Shown here piece after piece: positions 34,453-44,153 of a stretch of 64,000 bases of DNA. A program made the position numbers and the translations under genes. Source of the DNA: Streptomyces profundus (GTDB taxonomy: Bacteria > Actinomycetota > Actinomycetes > Streptomycetales > Streptomycetaceae); the NCBI RefSeq assembly GCF_020740535.1, contig NZ_CP082362.1, positions 4,090,501-4,154,500 on the forward strand. Direction: 5' to 3'. The notes under the pieces were generated by a model. The model made no database searches. It saw only the letters and a list, made by a program, of their open reading frames with translations, and was not told where the DNA came from. Every line of letters starts with the position of its first letter. The first letter of the stretch is position 1.

Positions 34453-35394
34453 ATGACTTCTTCGGCGTCTTCGGCATCTTCGGCTCCTGTGACTTCGCCC
34501 ATGCACGAACCATCGAGGCGTGAACAATCCGCCTCCGCGCACGAACCATCGGCGCCACCCGCCGGCCGCCACTGGTTCATCACCGGAGCCAACAGCGGCC
34601 TCGGCGCCGCCTTCGTCGACGCCGCGCTCGCCGCCGGCGACCGGGTGACGGGGGCGGTGCGCCGCCCCGAGACCATGGCGGCGAAGAGCGCGGCCCACCC
34701 CGAGCGACTGGCCGTGGTGCCCCTGGAGGTGACCGAGGCGGACCGTTGCGCCGCCGCACTGCGGGAGGCGGAGGCGGTGGGCGGACCGATCGACGTGCTG
34801 GTGAACAACGCCGGCTTCGGCACCGTGGGCGCCGTCGAGGAGACCGGAGACGAGGAACTGCGGCACGTCATGGAGGTGATGTTCCACGGGCCGCTGCGTC
34901 TGACCCGGCTGGCGCTGCCGACCATGCGCCGCCGGCGATCCGGCACCATCGTGCAGGTCAGCAGCATGGGCGGGCTGCTGTCGTTCGCCGGTGTCGGCGC
35001 CTACTGCGCGGCCAAGGGGGCACTGGAGTTGGCGAGTGAGGCGCTGAGCGACGAGGTGCGGCCCCTGGGCGTTCGGGTGCTGATCGTCGAACCGGGGGCC
35101 TTCCGCACCGCGTTCAACGGTGCCATCTCGTCGACGACGCCGCTGCCCGACTACGAGGCTACGGTCGGTCCGCTGCGCGAGAGCCTGCTCGGGACCGAGA
35201 ACGGACAACAGCCCGGCGATCCCCGGAAGGCCGCGGAGGCCCTGTTGGCGGTGCTGCGGCTGCCGGACCCGCCCCTGCGGTTGGCGCTGGGCGACGACGC
35301 CTTCTCGGCGATCCGCGCCAAACTCGGCGCCGTGGAGGCCGATCTGGCGGTCACCGAACACCTCGGCACCGGAGCGGCCGTCAACTTCGGCTGA
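34453..35394 (+). CDS. Short-chain dehydrogenase/reductase
   Basis: A 313-aa NAD(P)-dependent oxidoreductase with a Ser/Pro-rich leader of about 37 residues. The Rossmann motif is ITGANSGLG, followed by VNNAGFG, the catalytic Ser in VQVSSMGG and the YCAAK pair. Substrate unknown. ATG 34453 gives the leader; ATG 34501 would remove 16 residues, and the leader may not be translated. It is divergent from the LuxR regulator. Confidence 0.9.
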   Translation: MTSSASSASSAPVTSPMHEPSRREQSASAHEPSAPPAGRHWFITGANSGLGAAFVDAALAAGDRVTGAVRRPETMAAKSAAHPERLAVVPLEVTEADRCAAALREAEAVGGPIDVLVNNAGFGTVGAVEETGDEELRHVMEVMFHGPLRLTRLALPTMRRRRSGTIVQVSSMGGLLSFAGVGAYCAAKGALELASEALSDEVRPLGVRVLIVEPGAFRTAFNGAISSTTPLPDYEATVGPLRESLLGTENGQQPGDPRKAAEALLAVLRLPDPPLRLALGDDAFSAIRAKLGAVEADLAVTEHLGTGAAVNFG

Positions 35395-35448
35395 GCCGCG
35401 GGCGGGACGGCGCCACGGGGCACCGCGCTGCCGGGGGGCGCGCGGAAC

Positions 35449-36111
35449 CTAACGCGCGCCGGCCGCCGTCTGCCGCAGCGTTCTGCCGGTGCGGGCCGAT
35501 CGCGCGCGCGTCGGGTCGGGAGTGCCCCGGCGACCGGCGCTCCCGTCGTCGCGCTTGACCAACAGCCAGGCGTCGCCGCGGAAGCGGGTGAGGGCGAAGC
35601 CACCACGCAGCTTGCGGCCGTCGAGCCGGAAGGAGAGGTGCCCCCGCTCCAGCGCCTCGCGCACCGACCGGCCGCGCTCCTGCCGCCAGGTGCCCTCGTC
35701 CCAGATGATCACCGTGCCGGCTCCGTACTCGCCCTCGGCGATGGTGCCCTCGAAGTTCCGGTAGGCGAGCGGATGATCCTCGGTCGGCATCGCCAGCCGT
35801 TTGTCCTGGGGATCGGTCGAAGGGCCCTTGGGGACGGCCCAGGATTTCAGCACCCCGTCCGCCTCCAGGCGGAAATCGAAATGCATGCTGCTGGCATCGT
35901 GAATCTGCACCACGAAACGCGCGGCGGCGCCCCCGGAGGGCGATTCGGCTTCCGGTTCGGCGGTGCGGGAGAAGTCGCGTCGTTCGCGATAGGTGCCGAG
36001 TGATCCGGACGACGCCGGGGCGGCTGGGCCACTCGGGTGACCGGGCCCGCCCCTCGCGGCGCGTGGCCCTTTGCCGCGCCCGTTGTCGGCGCGGTGATCC
36101 TCACGGCGCAT
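35449..36111 (-). CDS. Stand-alone LigD-type 3'-phosphoesterase domain protein
   Basis: A 220-aa protein with the phosphoesterase domain of DNA ligase D (about 65-190): RFVVQIHDASSMHFDFRLEA, KSWAVPKGPS, and GTIAEGEYGAGTVIIWDEG. The domain trims 3' ends in non-homologous end joining with manganese. Ligase and polymerase domains are absent, as in many actinobacterial stand-alone forms. ATG 36111 has AAAAGG upstream; GTG 36120 is too close to it. Divergent from galU. Confidence 0.9.
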   Translation of the reverse strand: MRREDHRADNGRGKGPRAARGGPGHPSGPAAPASSGSLGTYRERRDFSRTAEPEAESPSGGAAARFVVQIHDASSMHFDFRLEADGVLKSWAVPKGPSTDPQDKRLAMPTEDHPLAYRNFEGTIAEGEYGAGTVIIWDEGTWRQERGRSVREALERGHLSFRLDGRKLRGGFALTRFRGDAWLLVKRDDGSAGRRGTPDPTRARSARTGRTLRQTAAGAR

Positions 36112-36287
36112 GGCGTTCACCTTTTCATGCTGACAGAGCCGGACAGTCCGCGCATTCCGAGCGGCGCAAGGTGAACACGAGGTTTCCCGGGAGGCTTCTC
36201 AAGATGCCGTTCCGGTGGGCCTTGGTAGCGTCGGTGTTGCCCGCCGTCGCGCGGTGCCCGACATTGGCTCCGAAGGGTTCCCTCACC

Positions 36288-37256
36288 ATGACCAGAATTC
36301 GCAAGGCCGTCATTCCAGCCGCCGGCCTCGGCACGCGACTGCTGCCGCTGACCCGTGCCCTGCCCAAGGAGATGTTGCCGATCGGCGACAAACCGGTGAT
36401 CGAGCACACGGTAAGGGAGTTGGTCGCCTCGGACATCGAGGAGATCATCATCGTCACCAGCGGGAGCAAGGACCTGATCCAGGAGCACTTCCGCCCGAAC
36501 CCGGGGCTGGTGGCGCAACTTCGGGAGGCGGGAAAGCACGATCACGCCGAGAGCGTGCAGGAGGTCTCGGAGCTCGCGCACATCACCTACATGTACCAGA
36601 ACGGCCCCTATGGTAATGGCACTCCGGTATTGAATGCCTATCGCATTCTGGGTGATGAGCCGATTCTCGTGCTGTGGCCCGACGATGTGTTCGTCTCCGA
36701 GGTGCCGCGCGCCCAGCAGTTGATCGCCGCCTATGAGACCACCGATGCCCCGGTGCTGGCCCTGATGCCCATGGATCCGGCCGAGTCCGTGCGTTACGGG
36801 GTGCCCATTGTCAAGGAGGACCTGGGCAATGGCTGTATGGCCATCGGCGGTCTGGTGGAAAAGCCGGAGCCGCGTAACGCGCCGTCGCCTTTCGCGGCCA
36901 TCGGCGGTTATGTGATCACCCCGGGCGTGATCGCCGAGTTGGAGGAGCAGACCCGCCGCTGGTACGACCGTCCGGACGGGGAGATCTATCTCACCGACGC
37001 GCTCAACGCCTATGCCGCCGAACACCCGGTGTACGGGCAGGTCATCGACGGCACCTGGTTCGACACCGGCACTCCGGAGGCGTATCTGAAGGCGCAGTTC
37101 GCGGCGGCGCTGACCGATCCGACCTATGGTCCGTCGCTCTGCCGGCTGGCGGACGATCTGCGCGCGGCCATGGCCGGGGAGACCGGCCCCGACGGCCAGC
37201 CGATCACGGCGACGCCGGCGTCGTTCCCCGGCTGGGCCGGCCGCTGGTCCTCCTGA
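36288..37256 (+). CDS. galU: UTP--glucose-1-phosphate uridylyltransferase
   Basis: This 322-aa enzyme makes UDP-glucose from UTP and glucose-1-phosphate for cell-wall sugars, trehalose and glycan synthesis. The nucleotide-binding start is KAVIPAAGLGTRLLPLTRAL with PKEMLPI after it. Other family marks are VLWPDDVFV, GGLVEKPEP and WFDTGTPEAYLKAQ. Length is normal. It converges on the NACHT gene with a 12-bp gap and no visible terminator. Confidence 0.95.
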   Translation: MTRIRKAVIPAAGLGTRLLPLTRALPKEMLPIGDKPVIEHTVRELVASDIEEIIIVTSGSKDLIQEHFRPNPGLVAQLREAGKHDHAESVQEVSELAHITYMYQNGPYGNGTPVLNAYRILGDEPILVLWPDDVFVSEVPRAQQLIAAYETTDAPVLALMPMDPAESVRYGVPIVKEDLGNGCMAIGGLVEKPEPRNAPSPFAAIGGYVITPGVIAELEEQTRRWYDRPDGEIYLTDALNAYAAEHPVYGQVIDGTWFDTGTPEAYLKAQFAAALTDPTYGPSLCRLADDLRAAMAGETGPDGQPITATPASFPGWAGRWSS

Positions 37257-37268
37257 GCCGACCGGACC

Positions 37269-39956
37269 CTAGGCGCGGGTCGGTGAGGCGACCAGTTCCT
37301 GGCCGGTGTCCCGCTCGGCGGGGGACGGTGACTCCGTTATCTCGACGCGGATGTGGCGGGGCAGGGTGTCCTCGCCGAGCAGCGCGGTGTCCGGCGAGAC
37401 ATGGAGGGAGCGCAACGAGGGCAACTCGGCGAACTCCCCCAGGTCGACAAGGGCGATCGCCGGTCCGATGGTGATCTGGTGGACGTCCCGGAAGCAGGAC
37501 AGGGCGCGCGCGTCGAGGTCCGTCTCGGCGGCCAGCCGCAGGTGGGTGACCCGGCGGGCGGAACACAGCGGCGCGCACTCCTCCAGCGGGAATCCGCCGG
37601 TGACCGCGATCCGGTGGCGGCCCCCGTGGGCGGCCAGCTCGCGGACCTGCGCCGGGTGGGAGACGGGAAAGTAGAGATCGCCCTCGTCGACCTGGGAGAT
37701 CACCTCCGCCGCGTACCGCACCGTGTCGAAACGGCTCCAGGACCGCACCAGCAGGTCCCGGATGCGGGGGTCGAAGGTGAGGCAGTACTGGGCGAGGACG
37801 GGGATGGCCGCGTCCGTGGCGATGCCGGTGGCCGTCAGCACGGTGTGGTAGGACTCCTCGACGGTCAACCCCTCTGGCCCCGGAAGGAGTTCGAGGGCCA
37901 CGGGGCCGACCTCGATCATGGCTCTGGCCTGGTCCTGTGAGCGCGGTGGAATCAGCGCGGCAGCACGCTGCTGCACCTCGCGATGCACGGTGGGGTCCAG
38001 TTCGGTGGCGTGTTCGAGGCAGGTCGCCGCCAGCAGATGGAGGCGGTGGCCGGGGTCGGGCCCTTCGTCGCCCCGGTTCAGCAGCGAGGTCAGCAGCTTG
38101 GCGCGCTCCGCCGGCCGGGCGTGGGCGATGGACATGCGGATGACGTCCTCCCACTGGTCCAGGTGCGCGTTGCCGACCAGCACGTCGAAGTCCAGCTCCT
38201 CCACGGCCGCCTTGGCGCCGAGATAGTCCTGGAAGGTGCGGTGGATGAAGTCCACCGTGCTGACGCTGGGCGCCCGCAACAGACCGCTGCGGTTGAGGAG
38301 ATGACGGAAGACCGTCTCGCTGTCGGACCGTTCGGCCAGGACCGGCAGGGCCGGGAGGGCGCGGTCGAGGAGGGTCACGGCGTCCGTGTGGTCCATCTCC
38401 GAGCGCTCGTTCCGGATCATCCAGTAGGCGAGGCGCTGTAGCAGCTGGATCTGGTGCGCCTCGCTGACCACCAGCCGTTCGGGAGCGACGATGCCGCGTT
38501 CCCTGTCCCGGCGCGCCAGCAGCATGGAGAGCGCGGCGCTGTACAACTCCATGCGCCCGTTGGGGAGATAGCCGCGCCGCTCCTGGTGGAGCGCGCAGAT
38601 CAACGCGCACATCAGCGGGTTGGTCGCCAACCGGCCGAGGTCCTGCTTTCTGCGCGCGGCCTGGAGCAGCGAGCGGGCCAGGGCGTCCCCCGCGCCGGCG
38701 GCGACATGCCAGCGGCGCACGAAGGCCTCCACGTTGTCCGGGCTCATCGGCGCCAGGTCCAGCTCGGTGAACTCCTCGCCGGCCAGCCAGTCGTCCCGCA
38801 CCGCCGAGGGGCGTGAGGTCACCAGCCAGCGGTTCCTGGGGTAGCCGCGCATCAGATCGCGGAGCCAGGCCCGGACCTGGAGTCTTTCGTGCTCCGGGAT
38901 CTCGTCGATGCCGTCGACCAGCAACAGGGCGCGTCCCTCACTCAGCACGCGGTTGGCCCAGCCGGTGGGCTGCTCACCGGCGATCGTGCATCCCACCACG
39001 TTGAGAAACTGGTCGGGCCCCGGCAGCGTGGCCCCCGACGCGCGGGTCAGTGTGCGCAGGGGCAGCACGAAGGGCACCAGGCCGTAGAGGTGCAGCAGTT
39101 GCTCGCCGGTCTTGCGCCCGGCGGTGCTCACCGCGAGCCACTGGATCAGCGTGGTCTTGCCCGAGCCGGCGACGCCGCGCAGCAGCACCCGGTCGCGTCC
39201 GGAGAGCACCTGCTCGGCCGGCATCAGCCCTGGCGCGGACCCCGGCGAACGGGTACTCGCCTCCAGGCTCAGATAGGCGCTGTCCAGCGGCCAACTGTGC
39301 GGGGAATGCACCAGGTCGAGCCCGAACACATTCAATTCGCTGTGCTTGTCCGCCATATAGGACAGATAGCGGCTCTCGAAGGGGGTGTCCGCCGGCGCCG
39401 GGGTGCGTGAGATCAGGCGGTCGATCCTTTCGGCGAGCTCCGCGATCTGGCGGCTGTGCTCGACCAGGGTTCTGGGCACAAAGCTGGACCGCTGCGTGAA
39501 GAAATGCAGGATATGCAGGCAGGCCGTTTCGAGCAGACGTTCGTGGAGGAGCACGGCGTCCGTGGACAGGCCGATGGTGGCGCTGGGGGACTCGCGGAGC
39601 AGGGCCCGGGCCAGCGCGTGGTGGCCGAGCTGGACCGCCTGCACATCGTCCATGGTCAGGTCGCCCAGCGCGCGGAGGGAGTTGGCCACCGCGTTGCCCA
39701 GGGCGTTGAGCTCGTAGGAGGGGAGCTGCTCGTACAGTCCGGTGGCGGTGGCGGCCCGGTCGACGAGCTTTTCGGCGATGCGGGTGAAATCCGCGTCCGT
39801 CAGGGTGCGTTTCTCCCCTTTGAAGGAGACCAACGAGCTGATCCGAACGGGGCGCTGCACCAGATCGGCGCCCACCCCTTCGGTTCGAAAGAGATTGCGA
39901 ATAAGTGGTGCGACAAGATTCGACGTGAGGCGAACCCCGATGACTGCCGGGTCCAC
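37269..39956 (-). CDS. NACHT-domain NTPase, bacterial NLR-like protein
   Basis: An 895-aa STAND NTPase. The N-terminal 240 residues are helical and look like a NACHT N-terminal helical domain of Streptomyces (start VDPAVIGVRLTSNLV, then FKGEKRTLTDADF). The NACHT domain has Walker A GVAGSGKT at 261-268 and LLLVDGIDE at 344-352. The C-terminal third has leucine-rich-like segments (VTHLRLAAETDLDARAL, LPSLRSLHVSP). Bacterial NACHT proteins are known phage-defence sensors. No separate effector domain is visible. GTG 39956 gives the expected start; GTG 39981 is an alternative. Confidence 0.88.
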   Translation of the reverse strand: MDPAVIGVRLTSNLVAPLIRNLFRTEGVGADLVQRPVRISSLVSFKGEKRTLTDADFTRIAEKLVDRAATATGLYEQLPSYELNALGNAVANSLRALGDLTMDDVQAVQLGHHALARALLRESPSATIGLSTDAVLLHERLLETACLHILHFFTQRSSFVPRTLVEHSRQIAELAERIDRLISRTPAPADTPFESRYLSYMADKHSELNVFGLDLVHSPHSWPLDSAYLSLEASTRSPGSAPGLMPAEQVLSGRDRVLLRGVAGSGKTTLIQWLAVSTAGRKTGEQLLHLYGLVPFVLPLRTLTRASGATLPGPDQFLNVVGCTIAGEQPTGWANRVLSEGRALLLVDGIDEIPEHERLQVRAWLRDLMRGYPRNRWLVTSRPSAVRDDWLAGEEFTELDLAPMSPDNVEAFVRRWHVAAGAGDALARSLLQAARRKQDLGRLATNPLMCALICALHQERRGYLPNGRMELYSAALSMLLARRDRERGIVAPERLVVSEAHQIQLLQRLAYWMIRNERSEMDHTDAVTLLDRALPALPVLAERSDSETVFRHLLNRSGLLRAPSVSTVDFIHRTFQDYLGAKAAVEELDFDVLVGNAHLDQWEDVIRMSIAHARPAERAKLLTSLLNRGDEGPDPGHRLHLLAATCLEHATELDPTVHREVQQRAAALIPPRSQDQARAMIEVGPVALELLPGPEGLTVEESYHTVLTATGIATDAAIPVLAQYCLTFDPRIRDLLVRSWSRFDTVRYAAEVISQVDEGDLYFPVSHPAQVRELAAHGGRHRIAVTGGFPLEECAPLCSARRVTHLRLAAETDLDARALSCFRDVHQITIGPAIALVDLGEFAELPSLRSLHVSPDTALLGEDTLPRHIRVEITESPSPAERDTGQELVASPTRA

Positions 39957-40221
39957 GTACTCCCCATGGTGTGTGGGCACTTGGTGTTCTCTGGAGGCGA
40001 CAGCGTAGACGGGGCCGTCGAAAAGCGCGGGCAAACCGGGGGATTGCCCCGTCGCATGTGCGGGAGGCAAGCCGGCACCCCGCTGACCGGGGCGTCCGGC
40101 CGTCGCGCGGCGCGCGCGGGGGCGCACGATCTCGGCGCGCGCCGGGAGAGCGCCGGTGGTGCCATGGGCGGGACAGCTCGCCGACCCGGTCGGCGCGGTG
40201 GCGACGCGGAAGGGACTGACC

Positions 40222-41718
40222 ATGGCGCACGCGCCCCCTGCCGGCGATCTCGTGGTGGCCAGCGCGGCCGGCCGCTGGGTCCTGATCTGCGCGGTGCTGG
40301 GCTCGGGGCTGGCCATGCTCGACGGCACCATCGTCACGGTCGCGCTTCCGCACATCGGCGCCGACCTCGACGTCCCGCTGTCGTCCCTGCAGTGGACGCT
40401 CAACGCCTACATGCTCACGCTGTCCGCGCTGATCCTGCTCGGTGGCGGGCTGGGAGACCGCTTCGGGCGGCGCCGGGTCTTCCTCTGGGGGGTCGGCTGG
40501 TTCGCGCTGGCCTCGCTGCTCTGCGGGATCGCGCCCAACGGGCCGTCGCTGATCGCCGCCCGTGCCCTGCAGGGAGTGGGCGGGGCGCTGCTGACCCCCG
40601 GCTCGCTGGCCCTGATCCAGTCCTCCTTCCGGCAGCGCGAGCGCGCCAAGGCCGTGGGCCTGTGGTCCGGCCTCGGCGGGGTGGCCACCGCGGGCGGCCC
40701 GTTTCTCGGCGGATGGCTGGTGGACGGTCCCGGATGGCGTTGGATCTTCCTGATCAACGCCCCGTTCGCCCTGGTGATCGCGGTGTTGGCGCGTCGGGTG
40801 CCGGAGAGCCGGGACTGGGAGGCCAGTGGCCGCTTCGACGTGCTGGGCGCGGCGCTGGGCGCCCTGGCCCTGGGCGGCCTCACCTATGCGCTGATCGACG
40901 GCGTCCCCTGGCCGCTCCTCGTCGGGGTCCCACTGGCCGTCGCCTTCGTGGGCCGGGAGCGCCGCGCGTCCCATCCGATGCTGCCCCTGACCGTGTTCCG
41001 GTCCCGGCTCTTCAGCGCCACCAACCTGGTGACGCTCTGCCTCTATGCCGCGTTGGGAGGCATCTTCTTCCTGTTGCCCACGCAGCTTCAGAACGGACTC
41101 GGCTATGACGCGCTGACCGCCGGAGTGGCCTCGCTGCCCACCACCCTGCTGCTGATCGCGTTGTCGGGGCCCGCGGGAGAGTTGGCGCAGCGGATCGGGC
41201 CCAGGCTGCCGTTGACGCTGGGCCCCCTGGTCGCCGCGGTCGGCCTGGTGCTGCTGCGCCGGGTGAGTCCGGGGAGTTCCTACTGGCCTGACGTGTTTCC
41301 GGCCCTCGTCGTTCAGGGACTCGGCATCAGCCTCTTTGTCGCGCCGCTGACCGCCACCGTGCTCGCCTCCGTTGACGACCGCCGTGCGGGCATCGCCAGC
41401 GGGGTCAACAACGCGGCGGCCCGGGTGGCCCAACTGCTCGCCGTGGCGGCGTTGCCGCTGCTGGTCGGCCTCTCCACCCATGACTACCGGGACGCCGAAG
41501 CGCTGAACGTGTCCTTCGGCCGCGCCGTGCTGGTCTGTGCCGGGCTGATGGTGCTGGGCGCGCTCGTGGCCTGGTTCACCGTGCCTCGGGGGCTGCCGCG
41601 CAAGGAGGCGCCCAAGCCGCAGTGCACCCGGCACGGCCATGTCACGGCGCCCCCGCTGGAGCCGGGACCCGAGGAACGCGGACCGGACGGGTCGGGCGGC
41701 GGCGGACCTGGCGGCTGA
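40222..41718 (+). CDS. MFS transporter, EmrB/QacA (DHA2) family
   Basis: A 498-aa drug:proton antiporter-type protein with about 14 membrane segments. Visible marks are the motif C-like start GSGLAMLDGTIVTVALPHIG, motif A GDRFGRRRVF and RALQGVGGALLTPGSLALI. Exported compounds are unknown. The tail after about 455 is charged and Gly-rich. ATG 40222 follows GGAAGGGA. It may form an operon with the next MFS gene (84-bp gap) and is divergent from the NACHT gene. Confidence 0.9.
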   Translation: MAHAPPAGDLVVASAAGRWVLICAVLGSGLAMLDGTIVTVALPHIGADLDVPLSSLQWTLNAYMLTLSALILLGGGLGDRFGRRRVFLWGVGWFALASLLCGIAPNGPSLIAARALQGVGGALLTPGSLALIQSSFRQRERAKAVGLWSGLGGVATAGGPFLGGWLVDGPGWRWIFLINAPFALVIAVLARRVPESRDWEASGRFDVLGAALGALALGGLTYALIDGVPWPLLVGVPLAVAFVGRERRASHPMLPLTVFRSRLFSATNLVTLCLYAALGGIFFLLPTQLQNGLGYDALTAGVASLPTTLLLIALSGPAGELAQRIGPRLPLTLGPLVAAVGLVLLRRVSPGSSYWPDVFPALVVQGLGISLFVAPLTATVLASVDDRRAGIASGVNNAAARVAQLLAVAALPLLVGLSTHDYRDAEALNVSFGRAVLVCAGLMVLGALVAWFTVPRGLPRKEAPKPQCTRHGHVTAPPLEPGPEERGPDGSGGGGPGG

Positions 41719-41802
41719 ACGCGGTCGGCGTGGCCGGGCGGGGATGACCGGATCGGTCGGTCCTGGCCAGGACACGTTCGGGGGAGAGGAGATAGTGACG
41801 TC

Positions 41803-43188
41803 ATGAGCACGCCATCACCCGAACGGCACAGACCCCGCCCCTCGGCCTCCGCCTCGGGCGGCGACGTGACATCAGCGGGTGGAGCGGGGCTCGGGGCCGG
41901 GCTCTGGAGCCGCAACTTCTCGCTGTTCTTCGCCGCCCGAACGGTCGCCAAGCTCGGCGATCTGATGCTGCCGGTGGCGCTGGCCGCCGGGCTCGTGCGG
42001 GAGGGCGGCGGGGCTGGCGCGGTGGGGGCGGCGATGGCGTCGTTCACCGCCAGCTTCGCCGGACTGGTGATCTTCGGCGGGGTCTTCGCCGACCGGTTCG
42101 ACACCAGGAGGCTGATGATCGGCTCGGATCTGGTGCGAGTTGTCACCCAGACGATCACCGCCTTGCTGTTCATAACCGGCCATGTCGCTCTCTGGGGCAT
42201 CTGCCTGATCGGTGTGATCAACGGGGTGTGCGCAGCGATGTTCCAACCGGGCGTCGCCAGCACCGTGCCCCTGATCGCACGTGATGTGCAGGCCGCCAAC
42301 GCCGCCGTGCGCACGGCGGAGTCGGGCATGGCGGTGCTGGGGCCGGCCACCGCAGGCGTGTTGGTCGGGCTCACCTCGGCGGGCGGGGTCTTCGCCGTGC
42401 ACGCCGGCACCTACCTGGTCAGCGCGCTCTGCCTGGTCGCGCTGCGGCTGCCGCCGGGGCCCCGGCCGCCGGCGGTGCCGGGCGGCGAACGGACGGCGTT
42501 CCGGGCCGATCTCGCCGAGGGCTGGCGGGAGTTCGTCGCGCGACCCTGGATGTGGGGGGTGATCGTGATCTGGATGGTCTTCATGGGCGCGGCCTGGGGG
42601 CCTTCGGTGCCGCTGGCGGCGACCGAGATCATCACCGAACACGGCGAGCGTGTCTATGGCCTGATCAACTCGGGCCTCGGCGTCGGCATGGTGATGGGCG
42701 GCCTGCTGGCGTTGCGCATCAGACCGGTCCGCCCCCTGCGCGCCGGCGCCGTCGCGCTCTTCGGCTTCGCCCTGCAACCGGCGGCCATCGGTGCCTCGTT
42801 GCCGGTGGCGATGATCACCGGGGCCTCGGTGGTGGCGGGGGCGGCGTTGGCGTTCTGGGGCGTGATGTGGGCCACCAGTGTGCAGACGCAGGTGCCGGGC
42901 GCGGTGCTCAACCGCATCCATGCCTACGAGGTGGCCGGCTCGCTTGTGATGCTGCCGGTCGGACAGGCCCTCGCTGGGCCTGCGGCCGGCCTGTTCGGTG
43001 CCCAACAGGTGCTGTTGGCCGGGGGAGTCGTCTCCCTCGCGGTGTGCGGTGCGCTGCTGAGCGTGCCGGCGATCCGCCGGCTGCGCCGGGTGGACGCGCC
43101 GCCGGACGCGGGGGGCGGCGTGGCGAAGGACCCGTCGCGGGACGGGGCGTGGGACAGACCGTGTGACGAACGGCTCGCCGACAGCTGA
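41803..43188 (+). CDS. MFS transporter, MFS_3 (enterobactin exporter-like) family
   Basis: A 461-aa membrane protein with about 12 segments. It begins after a 30-residue polar leader with LWSRNFSLFFAARTVAKLGD and has the motif FGGVFADRFDTRRLMIGSDL typical of MFS_3 exporters. The substrate cannot be inferred. ATG 41803 is preceded by GGGGGAGAGGAG. It follows the DHA2 transporter on the same strand, so the pair may be co-transcribed. Confidence 0.88.
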   Translation: MSTPSPERHRPRPSASASGGDVTSAGGAGLGAGLWSRNFSLFFAARTVAKLGDLMLPVALAAGLVREGGGAGAVGAAMASFTASFAGLVIFGGVFADRFDTRRLMIGSDLVRVVTQTITALLFITGHVALWGICLIGVINGVCAAMFQPGVASTVPLIARDVQAANAAVRTAESGMAVLGPATAGVLVGLTSAGGVFAVHAGTYLVSALCLVALRLPPGPRPPAVPGGERTAFRADLAEGWREFVARPWMWGVIVIWMVFMGAAWGPSVPLAATEIITEHGERVYGLINSGLGVGMVMGGLLALRIRPVRPLRAGAVALFGFALQPAAIGASLPVAMITGASVVAGAALAFWGVMWATSVQTQVPGAVLNRIHAYEVAGSLVMLPVGQALAGPAAGLFGAQQVLLAGGVVSLAVCGALLSVPAIRRLRRVDAPPDAGGGVAKDPSRDGAWDRPCDERLADS

Positions 43189-43242
43189 GCCGGCTCCCGA
43201 CGAACGGGGCGGCCGGCGGCTCACCGGGCAGCGGCAGCCGGA

Positions 43243-43830
43243 TCAGCTGTCGCGGAAGACGGCGGTCAACTCGTCGGGCTCCTCGGGGAGCCCCGAGCCG
43301 ATGCCCACGGCGAGGGCCCCGGCCTTCAGATAGGACGGTGCCTCGGCCAGGGAGATCCCGCCGGTCGGGATCAGCACGGCGTCGGGCAGCACTGCCCGCA
43401 GCGAGGAGAGGAACCGGGGGCCGCCGACATGGGCGGGGAACACCTTGGCGGGGCCCCGGCCGGCCGCGTCCGCGATCTCGCCGGGGGTGAAGCCGCCCTC
43501 GATCAGCACCACGCCGGCCTCGGCGGCCACCGGGCGCACGGCGGGTGCGGGGAAGGGGGTCACCAGGAAGTCGGCCCCGGCGCGCACGGCGGACTCGGCC
43601 TGCTCGGCGGTGCTGATGGTCCCGACGCCCAACTGGCCTCGGCCCTCCGCCCGCAGCGTGGCCAGCGCCTCGGCCCAGTCGGGGGTGGACGTGGTCAACT
43701 CCACCGCCTCGCACCCCGCGTCCAGCAGGCGCCTGGTCCGGTCGACCGCCGCCGCCGCGTCGGTGGAGCGCAGCACGGGCAGCAGCCGCTGGGCGGCCAG
43801 AGCGGTGAGCAGGCGGTCGGTCGCGTCCAT
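43243..43830 (-). CDS. eda: 2-dehydro-3-deoxy-phosphogluconate (KDPG) aldolase
   Basis: A 195-aa class I aldolase that splits KDPG into pyruvate and glyceraldehyde-3-phosphate, or acts on a related 2-keto-3-deoxy sugar acid. The Schiff-base lysine is K129 in GPAKVFPAHVGGP and the catalytic Glu is E44 in AVELT. Other marks are GVGTI and PTGGISL. No Entner-Doudoroff dehydratase lies next to it, so it may serve sugar-acid breakdown. Slightly shorter than the E. coli enzyme. Confidence 0.9.
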   Translation of the reverse strand: MDATDRLLTALAAQRLLPVLRSTDAAAAVDRTRRLLDAGCEAVELTTSTPDWAEALATLRAEGRGQLGVGTISTAEQAESAVRAGADFLVTPFPAPAVRPVAAEAGVVLIEGGFTPGEIADAAGRGPAKVFPAHVGGPRFLSSLRAVLPDAVLIPTGGISLAEAPSYLKAGALAVGIGSGLPEEPDELTAVFRDS

Positions 43831-44153
43831 CGTGTCCCCTGGCGAGTGCTACGGGTCGGTCGGCGCCGTGTGGTGTTCGTGGCGTCGGGGCGGTGCGAAA
43901 ACGCGGCCACGTTAGGAGCGCGGCGGTCCGATGTCAACGTTCTCCCTCGTTGGTCGAGGGCTCGTGGGCGGGGTAGGCATCGGTCCTTCGCCCGGGGCGG
44001 GAGAGGGCAGGGCGTTCGGTGCTTCGTTGCGCGCGCGGCGGACGGACCGGTGTCGGAGCAGGGGGACGTCGGTGGGATGCGGTCAACTGGCCCATGATTC
44101 CCGGGTCGAAGTGGACCAGGCGTTGGGCCGCATCGCCTCCTAGCGTGGAAGGC
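43831..44153. other. Divergent promoter region, no gene
   Basis: About 320 bp between the aldolase (minus) and the AhpD-like gene (plus). A small hairpin CCCTCGTTGGTCGAGGG lies near 43947-43963. TAGCGT eight bases before the AhpD ATG looks like a -10 box for a leaderless message. Nothing else is seen. Confidence 0.45.

Noticed and set aside
38974..41775. A 933-codon minus-strand open frame over the MFS gene
   Set aside because: Low-complexity Gln/Gly/Arg composition; the NACHT gene and the MFS gene explain the region.
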